From positions 1 through 10,545 of the forward strand of contig JAUXFK010000090.1 of NCBI GenBank assembly GCA_030623035.1: a stretch of 10,545 nucleotides of DNA, in the 5' to 3' direction. Source of the DNA: Deltaproteobacteria bacterium. Lineage in GTDB: Bacteria > Desulfobacterota > UBA8473. The position numbers and the translations under genes were made by a program. Shown one piece after another: positions 1 through 6,575 of the stretch (the first letter of the stretch is position 1; each line of letters begins with the position of its first letter). The notes under the pieces were generated by a model that was not told the DNA's origin, searched no databases, and was given only the letters and a program-made list of their open reading frames with translations.

Positions 1-146
1 AGAACTTTCTTTTTGTGAGAATGAGTATAGGGAAAGTATCGTTGTGTGTCAATCACAAAATTCCCGCATGATGTTGTGGTTGATGAAATTCATTGGTCGC
101 TAATGCCTCGGAAGGACCAGCTAATGAGTGTTCTTTGAGGGAAAAG

Positions 147-200
147 GGGGACGTTGTTCAAAATAAGCAGTTGACATTCGGGAGATCTGGGGGACGTCCC
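147..200. repeat. Two GGGGACGT (REP-like) motifs upstream of the antitoxin relic
   Basis: A GGGGGACGTT motif lies at about 146-155, followed by AAATAAGCAGTTGACA. A second copy at about 189-200 contains the perfect palindrome GGGACGTCCC (191-200), followed by AATAATAGCTGACA. The shared order (palindrome core, A-rich stretch, AGC-GTTGACA/AGCTGACA) suggests two diverged copies of one unit. A related palindrome lies at the end of the protease-like gene (1966-1983). Similar short palindromic repeats in other genomes can be mobilised by RAYT/IS200-like transposases. None is present here, so the repeat class is inference. Confidence 0.4.
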
Positions 201-255
201 GCAAATAATGCAAATAATAGCTGACATTGCCTATACAATGACTTACTTTTAAAAT

Positions 256-436
256 ATGAAAACACTTAAGTGGCATACAGAAAAAAACGAATAAAAAAAT
301 CAACATTAGAATTTCAGAAAATGATCTATCTACTTTACAGAGAAAGGCTGCAAGAGAAGGTATTCCTTATCAAACCTTGATTGACAGTGTGCTACATAAA
401 TATGTAAGTGGATTTTTGAAAGAACCAATAAAGTAA
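256..436 (+). pseudogene. Relic of a CopG/ribbon-helix-helix-type antitoxin gene
   Basis: An ATG at 256 opens a start typical of this antitoxin family (MKTLKW...) but hits a stop after 12 codons at 292-294. One frame over, codons from about 293 to the TAA at 434-436 read KKINIRISENDLSTLQRKAA, then REGIPYQTLIDSVLHKYVSG and a short tail. The INIRIS strand, the 'GIPYQTLI' helix and the 'SVLHKYV' segment are the hallmark C-terminal RHH block of antitoxins paired with BrnT/RelE-type toxins. The middle region (roughly residues 12-45 of a normal copy) is missing and the two ends are out of frame, so the gene looks broken by deletion. No toxin gene is visible next to it. Family assignment is firm. 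Whether any peptide is made is unknown; a downstream non-ATG start is possible. Confidence 0.7.
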
Positions 437-600
437 AAGAAATGTAGAGGGCCATGGTATATCGCCACTTTAGGTGGAATAGGTCCAAGGTAATTCCCCA
501 CCCCAGGGTCAAGGTAATCCCCTCCAAACTGTTACCAAATCTCAAAAAGTTGGCCTTTATAATTAAAGTTTCAACCCAATGAACCGTCGCAGGCACACAT
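437..600. mobile_element. Possible insertion-sequence end or remnant
   Basis: There is no gene here. Two direct repeats, GTCCAAGGTAATTCCCC (483-499) and GTCAAGGTAATCCCC (508-522), are spaced about 25 bp apart. Closely spaced repeats like this are typical of the multiple terminal repeats of some IS families such as IS21. No transposase-coding sequence adjoins them, so at most this is a solo end or scar. An 88-codon minus-strand reading frame covers the stretch but has no ribosome site or recognisable domain and is not called. Confidence 0.25.
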
Positions 601-676
601 TTTATGAGCCTGCGGCGGTAAATTCGGCAGCTTTGCTTTCAGTCAACCTGGGTTCGCCAAAACCGGCCTTTTCCTA

Positions 677-706
677 TTGCAATCGACCGATTGCCTATTA
701 TATAAT
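677..706 (+). promoter_or_regulatory. Sigma-70-type promoter with an overlapping dyad operator
   Basis: TTGCAA (677-682) and TATAAT (701-706) are separated by 18 bp, a good match to a housekeeping promoter. A perfect inverted repeat, GCAATCG-AC-CGATTGC (679-694), overlaps the -35 box and enters the spacer, where a bound dimeric repressor would block RNA polymerase. The next plus-strand gene starts at 848, leaving a leader of about 130 nt. Promoter and operator are inferred from sequence alone, and no regulator gene is adjacent. Confidence 0.45.
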
Positions 707-847
707 TCCCATAGAATAAATCATTAAAGATTACAATGAACAAAGAGACTCGGTTCAACAACATTTTATCAATCATCCCACGGTGATATCAGCTCTGTTT
801 GTCGATCCAGCCGGTGCCTGCGGCTATGCGGACGTTCTTAATATATA

Positions 848-1969
848 ATGGTTATGTTCAAAATGACGAGACTTAGAATCACTTACTGTATCTTTCTATT
901 GGTCATTTACCTGCCAATAACGGTATGTGCAGTTGACGAAAGACTGACTATCGAGGCAAAGATAAACGGCAAATACGTTCGTCTTGCGTTTGACACCGGG
1001 GCTCCGACACCTCTGATTCTCTTTACATCAACAGCAAAAAGGTTGCTCTTGAAAACGACAGAGAAAAACGGAACAACGTCAGCAGCTTTTGAACTCGAAA
1101 TTACCGGAGATCAGTTTAAAAATGCGCAAGCCACATTAATAGATTTTTTGCCTTTTCAGGATATTGATGGGCTTATTGGATGGTCTGCTCTTCGCGGAAA
1201 AGTCTGGCGAGTACAGTGGGATGACATGTCATTGTCAACGATAGCCTCCGTACCTAAAGAAACACTATCATGGAAAGTCTTGAGAATTGACAACCAAGCC
1301 CCGATTGCTGCGGTATTCTTTCGTGAGGATAGAGAAGGAATAATATACTTAGACACAGGAAATCCAGGTGGCATTGCGCTCTCGAAGTCTCGCTGGAGCA
1401 AGTGGATAAAAGAAGAGCCAGACCTACCAACAACACTAAGATCCGGTTATCTGCCAGCGGCGGGAGGGATTTTCGTAACAGAACTACGCTGGTCGAACAA
1501 TTTCCGGCTTGGTCCTTTAACAATCCCTCGTGTAATGGTCGAAAAGAACGTCTTTAGATGGCCCAAACTGGAGGCAGTTCTCGGTCTTGAAGCACTGAAA
1601 CATTTTGAGATTGTATTTGATCTCAAGGAAAACAGAATCTACATGAAGGAGCGGCCCTATTCCCGGGTGAATTTTGAATACAATCGTCTGGGGGCAACAT
1701 TTCCACCCGCTTCGCTAAAGTCTAACAGGCTTGTGGGTCACGTCCTTAAGGACAGCCCTGCATACAAGGCCGGCCTTCGCTCCGGGGATATCCTTCTCAA
1801 GGTAGACAGTATCGATATGACGCAATGGATGACTGATCCTACAATTTTGAAGAAAGATTTTTGGGCCGCTGTTGCAGGAACGAGATACAAACTTCAGATT
1901 GAGAGAAACGGCAGGAGGCAAATCATCACAGTCGTCTTAGTAGATATTTTAGACATTCCTGGCATTTAG
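848..1969 (+). CDS. Secreted retropepsin-like aspartyl protease homologue with PDZ domain
   Basis: The 373-residue product begins with an N-terminal hydrophobic helix (about residues 11-28) ending VCA, a plausible signal peptidase I site, so it is probably exported. Two retropepsin-like half-sites follow. The first has FDTGA (D49) and the flap-end motif GLIGW (108-112). The second has YLDTGN (D169) and VLGLEAL (244-250) followed by a typical FEIVFDLKENRIYM strand. Residues about 280-368 form a PDZ domain (VGHVLKDSPAYKAGLRSGDI is the carboxylate-binding region). Single-domain retropepsins dimerise to pair two DTG motifs; here both are in one chain. The substrate is unknown, and it could be a non-proteolytic binding protein. 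The start is uncertain: ATGs lie at 848, 854 and 863, none with a clear Shine-Dalgarno. It appears to be a single-gene unit, with a GGGAACGTCCCC palindrome overlapping its stop codon. Confidence 0.8.
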   Translation: MVMFKMTRLRITYCIFLLVIYLPITVCAVDERLTIEAKINGKYVRLAFDTGAPTPLILFTSTAKRLLLKTTEKNGTTSAAFELEITGDQFKNAQATLIDFLPFQDIDGLIGWSALRGKVWRVQWDDMSLSTIASVPKETLSWKVLRIDNQAPIAAVFFREDREGIIYLDTGNPGGIALSKSRWSKWIKEEPDLPTTLRSGYLPAAGGIFVTELRWSNNFRLGPLTIPRVMVEKNVFRWPKLEAVLGLEALKHFEIVFDLKENRIYMKERPYSRVNFEYNRLGATFPPASLKSNRLVGHVLKDSPAYKAGLRSGDILLKVDSIDMTQWMTDPTILKKDFWAAVAGTRYKLQIERNGRRQIITVVLVDILDIPGI

Positions 1970-1983
1970 GGAACGTCCCCTAA
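1966..1983. repeat. REP-like palindrome at the end of the protease-like gene
   Basis: TTAGGGAACGTCCCCTAA is a near-perfect palindrome whose first TAG (1967-1969) is the stop codon of the upstream gene. It shares the GGG(A)ACGTCCC core with the palindrome at 191-200. It could act as a weak transcript 3' hairpin, but no T-tract follows. Confidence 0.45.
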
Positions 1984-2082
1984 TTCCTCTCTAATTCTCG
2001 CCAATTCTACTTAGACTGGATTATCGAAGGAATTGAGACATTCGGACACAGGTTTGTAATAGGGATTCAATAGCATCCTGAG

Positions 2083-2101
2083 TTTCTCTACAAGAGAGAA
2101 A
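2083..2101 (+). other. Small A/T-rich hairpin upstream of the PilZ gene
   Basis: TTTCTCT-ACAAG-AGAGAAA forms a 7-bp stem with a 5-nt loop, about 75 nt upstream of the PilZ start. It is too weak and lacks the T-run of a standard terminator. It may be incidental or part of a leader. Confidence 0.2.
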
Positions 2102-2174
2102 AAGTATTTAAAATCTTTTTGAAGTCTTTGTACAGAGCTGCATGGACACTAGGTAATAAAAGGGGGAATGACAC

Positions 2175-2639
2175 ATGAAAAGAAGAAGACGAGATATCGA
2201 GCGTCGAGAATTCAAGAGATTGGAGATCTCTATTCCATTGTGTTTGAAACTTCTGGGAATATCCGGCTCTCCCGCATCCATCAATACGGAGATCATGAAT
2301 ATTTCCCCGGAGGGCATAATGATAGAACTGAATGTAACTTTAAAAGACGGGAGTCTTCTTGTTCAGGAAGGTGAGGAATGTATAAAATTGATTCCTTACT
2401 TGGTATTGAGTAAGAAGTTGGTAGAATTGGAGATGACAATACCCCAAAAAGTGGAAAAGATCAAAGCTACGGGAAGGCTCATATGGTATGACCTTGGCTC
2501 AATGGAGTCATCATATTACTTTCAGGCAGGAATCGTTCTGGAAGAGATGGAACATCAAGACAGAAAAGTGTGGAAAGAATTTGTAGAAAAAAATAGCTCA
2601 ACATCCGCAGTGGTCCGGGCATCCAATATGAAAAAGTAG
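2175..2639 (+). CDS. PilZ-domain protein (c-di-GMP receptor), 3' end disturbed
   Basis: The start is set by a strong GGGGG ribosome site 8 nt upstream. The 154-residue product carries both signatures of a c-di-GMP-binding PilZ domain: RxxxR (R11-E-F-K-R15) and NxSxxG (N42-I-S-P-E-G47). The rest of the beta barrel extends to about residue 125 and is followed by a helix (EEMEHQDRKVWKEFVEK). Such proteins couple c-di-GMP level to motility, surface or envelope functions; no partner is identifiable here. The last 15 residues (NSSTSAVVRASNMKK) are not PilZ sequence. They are an out-of-frame reading of an SH3 domain whose correct frame (-1) continues to 2767. Either the gene once encoded a PilZ-SH3 fusion now frameshifted, or a deletion joined two genes. 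The PilZ domain itself is complete. Confidence 0.85.
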   Translation: MKRRRRDIERREFKRLEISIPLCLKLLGISGSPASINTEIMNISPEGIMIELNVTLKDGSLLVQEGEECIKLIPYLVLSKKLVELEMTIPQKVEKIKATGRLIWYDLGSMESSYYFQAGIVLEEMEHQDRKVWKEFVEKNSSTSAVVRASNMKK

Positions 2640-2767
2640 CGGATCCGCTTGCTTTAGGCACCCAGGTGACTCTGCTAGAAATCCGTGATCGCTGGAGCAA
2701 GGTGGATCTAGAAGGTTGCAACGATATTGAAGGTTGGGTTTACAACAAATACATCGAAATCGTATAG
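2597..2767 (+). pseudogene. Bacterial SH3 (SH3b) domain fragment, frame-broken
   Basis: In the -1 frame relative to the PilZ gene, codons from 2597 read LNIRSGPGIQYEKVADPLAL, then GTQVTLLEIRDRWSKVDLEG and GWVYNKYIEIV before a TAG at 2765-2767. LNIRSGPG, the GTQVTLLE strand, W-x-KV and GWVYNKYI are the standard landmarks of an SH3 type-3 domain, and the 56 residues are almost a full domain. There is no start codon or ribosome site, and a TAG at 2594-2596 closes the frame just upstream. One extra base near 2597 would join it to the PilZ protein as ...VEKNS-LNIRSGPG.... SH3b domains normally act outside the cytoplasm on cell wall, so it may instead be the tail of an exported protein. Confidence 0.8.
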
Positions 2768-2815
2768 CATAGAGTATGATTCAGGTTATAAATGACTGAA
2801 GGATCAGAGCATGCG

Positions 2816-2934
2816 AACTATTGTCCAACCAGAAATGAGCAATTTTCTTCACGGTCAAGGAAAGGGAAGAGATTAAAATCTGAGCCAAACAAAGAGACTG
2901 GGCAAAATTGCTCATTTCTGGTTGGACAATAGTT
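2816..2934. mobile_element. 119-bp MITE-like element with 31-bp perfect inverted repeats
   Basis: Positions 2816-2846 and 2904-2934 are perfect reverse complements over 31 bp (outer ends AACTATTGTCCAACCAGAAA and its complement). They surround a 57-bp non-coding core containing the small palindrome GATTAAAATC. No target-site duplication is seen directly outside (left ATGCG, right AAGAT). The length and structure fit a miniature inverted-repeat element moved in trans by a transposase. It lies between the converging PilZ/SH3 region and the permease gene and could also fold as a bidirectional transcription-ending hairpin, though no T-tract follows. Its right end contributes two bases of the permease stop codon. 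Confidence 0.65.
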
Positions 2935-4201
2935 AAGATATAATTTCTGTATTGTAATGCAGATAAAGGGCATCTTTCTTGATCTTGCTTAAAAGGGGTA
3001 ATGGGAAAAGGGTGAGAACGCCTCCTATTATAAAAAGAAGGGGATATCCAAAATAGGACGCAAAATATCCGGCCATTACCGATGCACCTCCCATACCGGC
3101 TACCACAAAGCTTGCAAACAGGGTATAATGGGTTCCTCCTATTCTGGGGTCAACCACATCCATTATGAAAGCGAAAAAGGCCGTTGTAACCATACCCCCA
3201 AAGAGATGCTCAAGCGAATTTATGATTACGGCTGCGCTATAGCTAAACTCTGTACAGGACATTATTCCCAAGCAGATAAGCATGATTGCCTGGAGAAGTG
3301 AAAAATAAATAAGGGAACGGAGACGTCCCAGCCAGTTCACCAGAAGCCCTCCCAGTGCTGAGCCGACGAAACTAAACACCATGCCATAGGTACCAACGAT
3401 GAAACCGATATCCCGGTTGGAAAATCCCTCATCAACGAGGAACACCTTGAACATACTCCCCCCAAACGACTCACCAAACTTATAAAATGTTATGAAAACG
3501 ATTAAGGCGATTGCACCTTTAAGACGGAAAAACTCTCTTAAGTCCTGAAGTACATGTGTTTCAGCTTCTTCATCTTTAAATTCCCTCTTTAAGGGCTTAT
3601 ATGTCTGAGCATGGGGTTCTTTCATAAAAAGTGGAAGGAGTAAAGCAAACCAGATAAGACTACCCATCAAAAGAAATACCAGGTTAGTGCCCAATGCATT
3701 GCTGTAAGCAAGAAGTATCCCGCCTCCAAGGATCATCCCCAGCTTATAGCCGGCTACTTGAGCACTGTTTCCAACCCCTCTCTCTTCAGAAGTCAGGATA
3801 TCGACAGCAAAGCCATCCACTGCTATATCCTGTGTGGCTGAAAAGAGGTTGAGAAGAAAGATGAAAAGGATAAAGAAAAAGAGGTGTCTTTCTAAATCAA
3901 AGGGCATACATATTATGACAGATAGCCCCATGAGAAACTGCATGGGGATTATCCAACTCCTTCGTCTGCCAACCCTTTGAAAATAATACTTATCCACAAG
4001 AGGTGACCACAGGAACTTAAGACTCCACGGAAGGGCAAGCACTCCGAGCCAGCCAATCTCTTCCAGAGAGACACCCTGTCTTCGAAGAACTATTGGAAGA
4101 TAATGTACAAAAAACCCGAATGGAAGTCCCTGCGTGAAGTATAGGACGGTAAGGGTGAGCAGCTTCTTAGGATTGATGGGCATATTTACCCCAAAGGTCA
4201 T
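2933..4201 (-). CDS. AmpG-like major facilitator permease
   Basis: The 422-residue polytopic membrane protein belongs to the AmpG branch of the MFS. The N-terminal LYFTQGLPFGF helix (about 20-30), the LPIVLRRQGVSLEEIGWLGV loop-helix, SLKFLWSPLVDKY (about 60-72) and the following GRRRSWI motif match AmpG proteins, which import anhydro-muropeptides for cell-wall recycling. About 12 hydrophobic helices can be seen, with a charged central loop (KPLKREFKDEEAE). The length is near that of non-enteric AmpG homologues. No ampC, nagZ or other recycling gene is adjacent, so the substrate is inferred. Two starts are possible. The first ATG (complement of 4199-4201) has only a weak, close AAGAG. The ATG six codons in (complement of 4181-4183) has GGGG 5 nt upstream and may be the real one. 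The stop codon uses the edge of the 31-bp inverted repeat. Confidence 0.8.
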   Translation of the reverse strand: MTFGVNMPINPKKLLTLTVLYFTQGLPFGFFVHYLPIVLRRQGVSLEEIGWLGVLALPWSLKFLWSPLVDKYYFQRVGRRRSWIIPMQFLMGLSVIICMPFDLERHLFFFILFIFLLNLFSATQDIAVDGFAVDILTSEERGVGNSAQVAGYKLGMILGGGILLAYSNALGTNLVFLLMGSLIWFALLLPLFMKEPHAQTYKPLKREFKDEEAETHVLQDLREFFRLKGAIALIVFITFYKFGESFGGSMFKVFLVDEGFSNRDIGFIVGTYGMVFSFVGSALGGLLVNWLGRLRSLIYFSLLQAIMLICLGIMSCTEFSYSAAVIINSLEHLFGGMVTTAFFAFIMDVVDPRIGGTHYTLFASFVVAGMGGASVMAGYFASYFGYPLLFIIGGVLTLFPLPLLSKIKKDALYLHYNTEIIS

Positions 4202-4537
4202 CTCTTATACTATCTTGCATCCGATCACCCGGCTTTCTAATACAAAAATAGGCAAAAAACCCTAACCTATTGAAAACACGTCTTGAAATTATGCTTAAAC
4301 CTACCACGGTATCCCCATTTTGTCAAAATATTTACCTTGAAACAACCCCCCTAATTTACTGTATAAATATAACTAAAGATTTGAGCCAATTTATCAGAAA
4401 GGTTTGACATAATCACTAAAAAGAATTCCCTGCCATGAAAGATTACGGAGAAGACAACAGGCATCATGAGATCATAGTCCTTGGAAACAAGATCGTCGGA
4501 GCTATTTTTCTTCCTATTGTTTTTTTGGTTCTCTTGA
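4202..4537. other. Intergenic region, possible further gene decay
   Basis: No convincing gene is present. An ATG at 4435 opens a 62-codon frame with residues such as GEDNRHHEIIVLGNK. The EDN and EIIVL pieces loosely recall the start of Rcp1-like receivers, which would fit the receiver relic just downstream, but the match is too thin to call and the following hydrophobic stretch fits no receiver. It has no ribosome site. No terminator or RNA gene was recognised. Confidence 0.3.
4298..4326 (-). promoter_or_regulatory. Weak candidate promoter for the AmpG-like gene
   Basis: On the minus strand a perfect TTGACA (complement of 4321-4326) is followed after 17 bp by TAGGTT (complement of 4298-4303), a poor -10. 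It lies about 100 bp upstream of the permease start. The -35 match is good; the whole is tentative. Confidence 0.25.
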
Positions 4538-4726
4538 TATGCAGAATTAATCCCTGTTATAATGCTGACGACTTCGTCGAGGGAAGAGGAAATCGTAAAA
4601 GGATACGAAAACGGGACCAATAGTTATGTTACAAAACCCATTGACTTTCGTGAGTTTGCTGATAGAATAAAGAATATACGGCTGTATTGGGTGCTTGTCA
4701 ATACACTGCTCAGCATGATCGAATAA
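4538..4726 (+). pseudogene. C-terminal half of an Rcp1-like response regulator (relic)
   Basis: Codons from 4538 read YAELIPVIMLTTSSREEEIV, then KGYENGTNSYVTKPIDFREF and ADRIKNIRLYWVLVNTLLSM, ending at TAA 4724-4726. This is the second half of a stand-alone receiver domain: the PVIMLTTSS strand with the switch Thr, GxNSYVxKP with the conserved Lys, and the C-terminal LYWxxxN signature of Rcp1-type regulators that pair with phytochrome-like or PAS kinases. The first half, including the phosphoacceptor Asp, is absent; an in-frame TGA lies at 4535-4537. It is followed after 175 bp by the kinase at 4902, so it was probably once the partner or neighbour of that kinase. No function is expected. Confidence 0.8.
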
Positions 4727-4769
4727 TCCGACATAGAAATACAATTTAAGAATTGAGCTTAAAGGTTTT

Positions 4770-4797
4770 TTGAATCCTTCCCTTTTTATGATATGAT
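4770..4797 (+). promoter_or_regulatory. Candidate promoter for the histidine kinase gene
   Basis: TTGAAT (4770-4775) and TATGAT (4792-4797) are separated by 16 bp, about 105 bp upstream of the kinase start. It lies after the stop of the receiver relic, so the kinase would have its own promoter. Inferred from motif match only. Confidence 0.4.
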
Positions 4798-4901
4798 AAA
4801 CAAACAACAAAAGATTTCAATATAAAACCCCAAGGCACAGTACTTCATTAAAAACGCTTAAACTGCAAAGCATTTTCCATATAAAGATAAAGGTTACATA
4901 C

Positions 4902-6500
4902 ATGGAAGGAATACCCAAAGAAGACAAATGTATAAGGGTATTGATAGTTGAAGACAACCCGGATCATACAGAGCTGATGAAAAGGGCAATTCACAAACAC
5001 AATAATAACTTTGAGATTGACAATACGGCTTTTGCAAAAGAGTGTCTGACCATGTTGGATAAAAAAGAGTATGAGGTCATACTTCTTGATTATACTCTGC
5101 CAATGACTGATGGTTTAGAGTTACTGAAAAAGATCAATGAAAGAGGCTATCTTATACCGGTTATCATGGTGACAGGGCAGGGTGACGAAAGAATAGCGGT
5201 TGAGGCAATGAAACTGGGTACATACGATTACATTACGAAATCCGGGGATTATCTGCTAACCCTTCCTTTTGTTATTGAAAATACGATAGAACAATTCAGC
5301 ACCATTAGAGAAAAAAAGAGGTTAAATCAAGAGGTAAAAAAGACCAAAGAGTACCTGGAAAGCCTTTTAGAAAATGCAAACGATATTATCTACACCATCG
5401 ACCTGGATGGCAGATTCACATATATTAACCAGAAGGTTGAAGAGTATGGGATAAAAAGAGAGAAGTTGATTGGGACGGATTTTTTTTCCTTCTTGCCCAA
5501 GAAACATTCAAAAAAGAAATTCAAAGACTCGATAGTAGATGGGACAACGCGATATTTTGAAACCACGTTTAAAGATGGTCACGGTGAAATAAGAAATGTG
5601 GTGATCTCTACCTTCCCTATAAAGGACGAATGTGAAAGAGTAAATGCTGTCTCCGGTATATCCAGGGATGTTACGGATACAAAACGAATGGAACAAAAAC
5701 AGCATGAGATGGAGATAGAGCTTATGGAACAGCATAAACTATCTTCCATTGGAACCCTGGTTCAAGGAATAGCCCATAATATGAACTCGCCTCTGACAGG
5801 CATATCCGGAAGGGCACAGCTTCTCGAAAAGAGGCTGGAAAAACAAAGAGAAAAGCTATTGAGGTTATCTGAAGAAACAGGGATAAAAAAATTAAACGAA
5901 ACAATAGAAGAATGTGGCAAGTTAATAAAAGACACCATTTCGATAGAAGAAAACGTGGACAGGTTGGCCGGGATAATTAAAAACATGATGTATAAAGGTT
6001 GGCAAGAACAGACAGAAGAGCTTCAGATGATTAATATAAACGATTTGATAAGAGAAGAGCTGGCCTTTTTGGAAGCGGATATGTTCTTTAAACATGATAT
6101 AATAAAGACATGTAATTTTGATCAATCCATCCCACCCATTAAAGCGGTTTATGGCGATTTTAGCCATAGTTTCTTAAACTTCATCCGAAATGCCCTCGAT
6201 GCTATGTACAATTCAGAAAAGAAAGAACTTATGGTATCTACAAAACTTGTAAAAAACCACATCCATATTATCATCAATGATACAGGTGCAGGCATAAAAA
6301 AAGAGGATATCCCAAGGATTTTTGATCCATTCTTCACAACCAAGCCTTCAAACTCCACTGATGGCTCCCCTAGCGGCATAGGATTGGGGCTACACAGTAG
6401 CTATATCCTATTAAAGAGATACAATGTAAAGATAGACGTAAAAAGTAAATCAGGGGATACCTCATTTGTCTTGAAGATTCCTTTTGAAAAACTAATGTAG
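4902..6500 (+). CDS. Receiver-PAS-histidine kinase, cytoplasmic signalling protein
   Basis: The 532-residue protein has no membrane segment. The N-terminal receiver domain (about 10-131) has E17/D18, phosphoacceptor D63, T91 and K113. A coiled linker (about 132-150) leads to a PAS domain (about 150-260; LLENANDIIYTIDLDGRFTY). A HisKA-type region follows with its H-box GIAHNMNSPLTGISG (phospho-His H292), then a HATPase_c domain with N-box N430, DTGAG (460-464), FDPFFTTK and GIGLG (492-496). All catalytic residues are present, so it should autophosphorylate. The receiver probably accepts phosphate from another kinase, or tunes this one. The PAS ligand is unknown. AAAGG 8 nt before the ATG supports the start. 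A broken receiver gene lies upstream and no output regulator is adjacent. The gap to the next gene is 75 bp. Confidence 0.92.
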   Translation: MEGIPKEDKCIRVLIVEDNPDHTELMKRAIHKHNNNFEIDNTAFAKECLTMLDKKEYEVILLDYTLPMTDGLELLKKINERGYLIPVIMVTGQGDERIAVEAMKLGTYDYITKSGDYLLTLPFVIENTIEQFSTIREKKRLNQEVKKTKEYLESLLENANDIIYTIDLDGRFTYINQKVEEYGIKREKLIGTDFFSFLPKKHSKKKFKDSIVDGTTRYFETTFKDGHGEIRNVVISTFPIKDECERVNAVSGISRDVTDTKRMEQKQHEMEIELMEQHKLSSIGTLVQGIAHNMNSPLTGISGRAQLLEKRLEKQREKLLRLSEETGIKKLNETIEECGKLIKDTISIEENVDRLAGIIKNMMYKGWQEQTEELQMININDLIREELAFLEADMFFKHDIIKTCNFDQSIPPIKAVYGDFSHSFLNFIRNALDAMYNSEKKELMVSTKLVKNHIHIIINDTGAGIKKEDIPRIFDPFFTTKPSNSTDGSPSGIGLGLHSSYILLKRYNVKIDVKSKSGDTSFVLKIPFEKLM

Positions 6501-6575
6501 CATTTTTAAAGAGCTTCTATTAAAACATCTAAGATACAACCAAGGTACAATACCAACTCTTGACGAGGATCCTGT

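Noticed and set aside
49..83. TCAATCACAA / TTGTGGTTGA hairpin
   Set aside because: One mismatch, a long loop, no T-tract and no gene context; likely chance.
2..103. A short open frame at the left edge that could be the tail of an upstream gene
   Set aside because: Two overlapping plus-strand frames are open there and neither gives a recognisable domain; 33 codons is not enough to call.
330..596. 88-codon minus-strand reading frame
   Set aside because: It has no ribosome site, spans the antitoxin relic and IS-like repeats, and shows no domain.
918..930. Possible lipobox (ITVC) at the end of the protease-like signal peptide
   Set aside because: Residue -1 to Cys is Val rather than Gly/Ala/Ser, so a signal peptidase I site after VCA fits better.
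2587..2594. A7 run as a programmed frameshift site producing PilZ-SH3
   Set aside because: A -1 slip leads straight into TAG at 2594-2596, so it cannot yield the fusion.
739..2900. AACAAAGAGACT occurs near 739 and again inside the 119-bp element
   Set aside because: Only 12 identical bases with poorly matching flanks; chance in AT-rich DNA.
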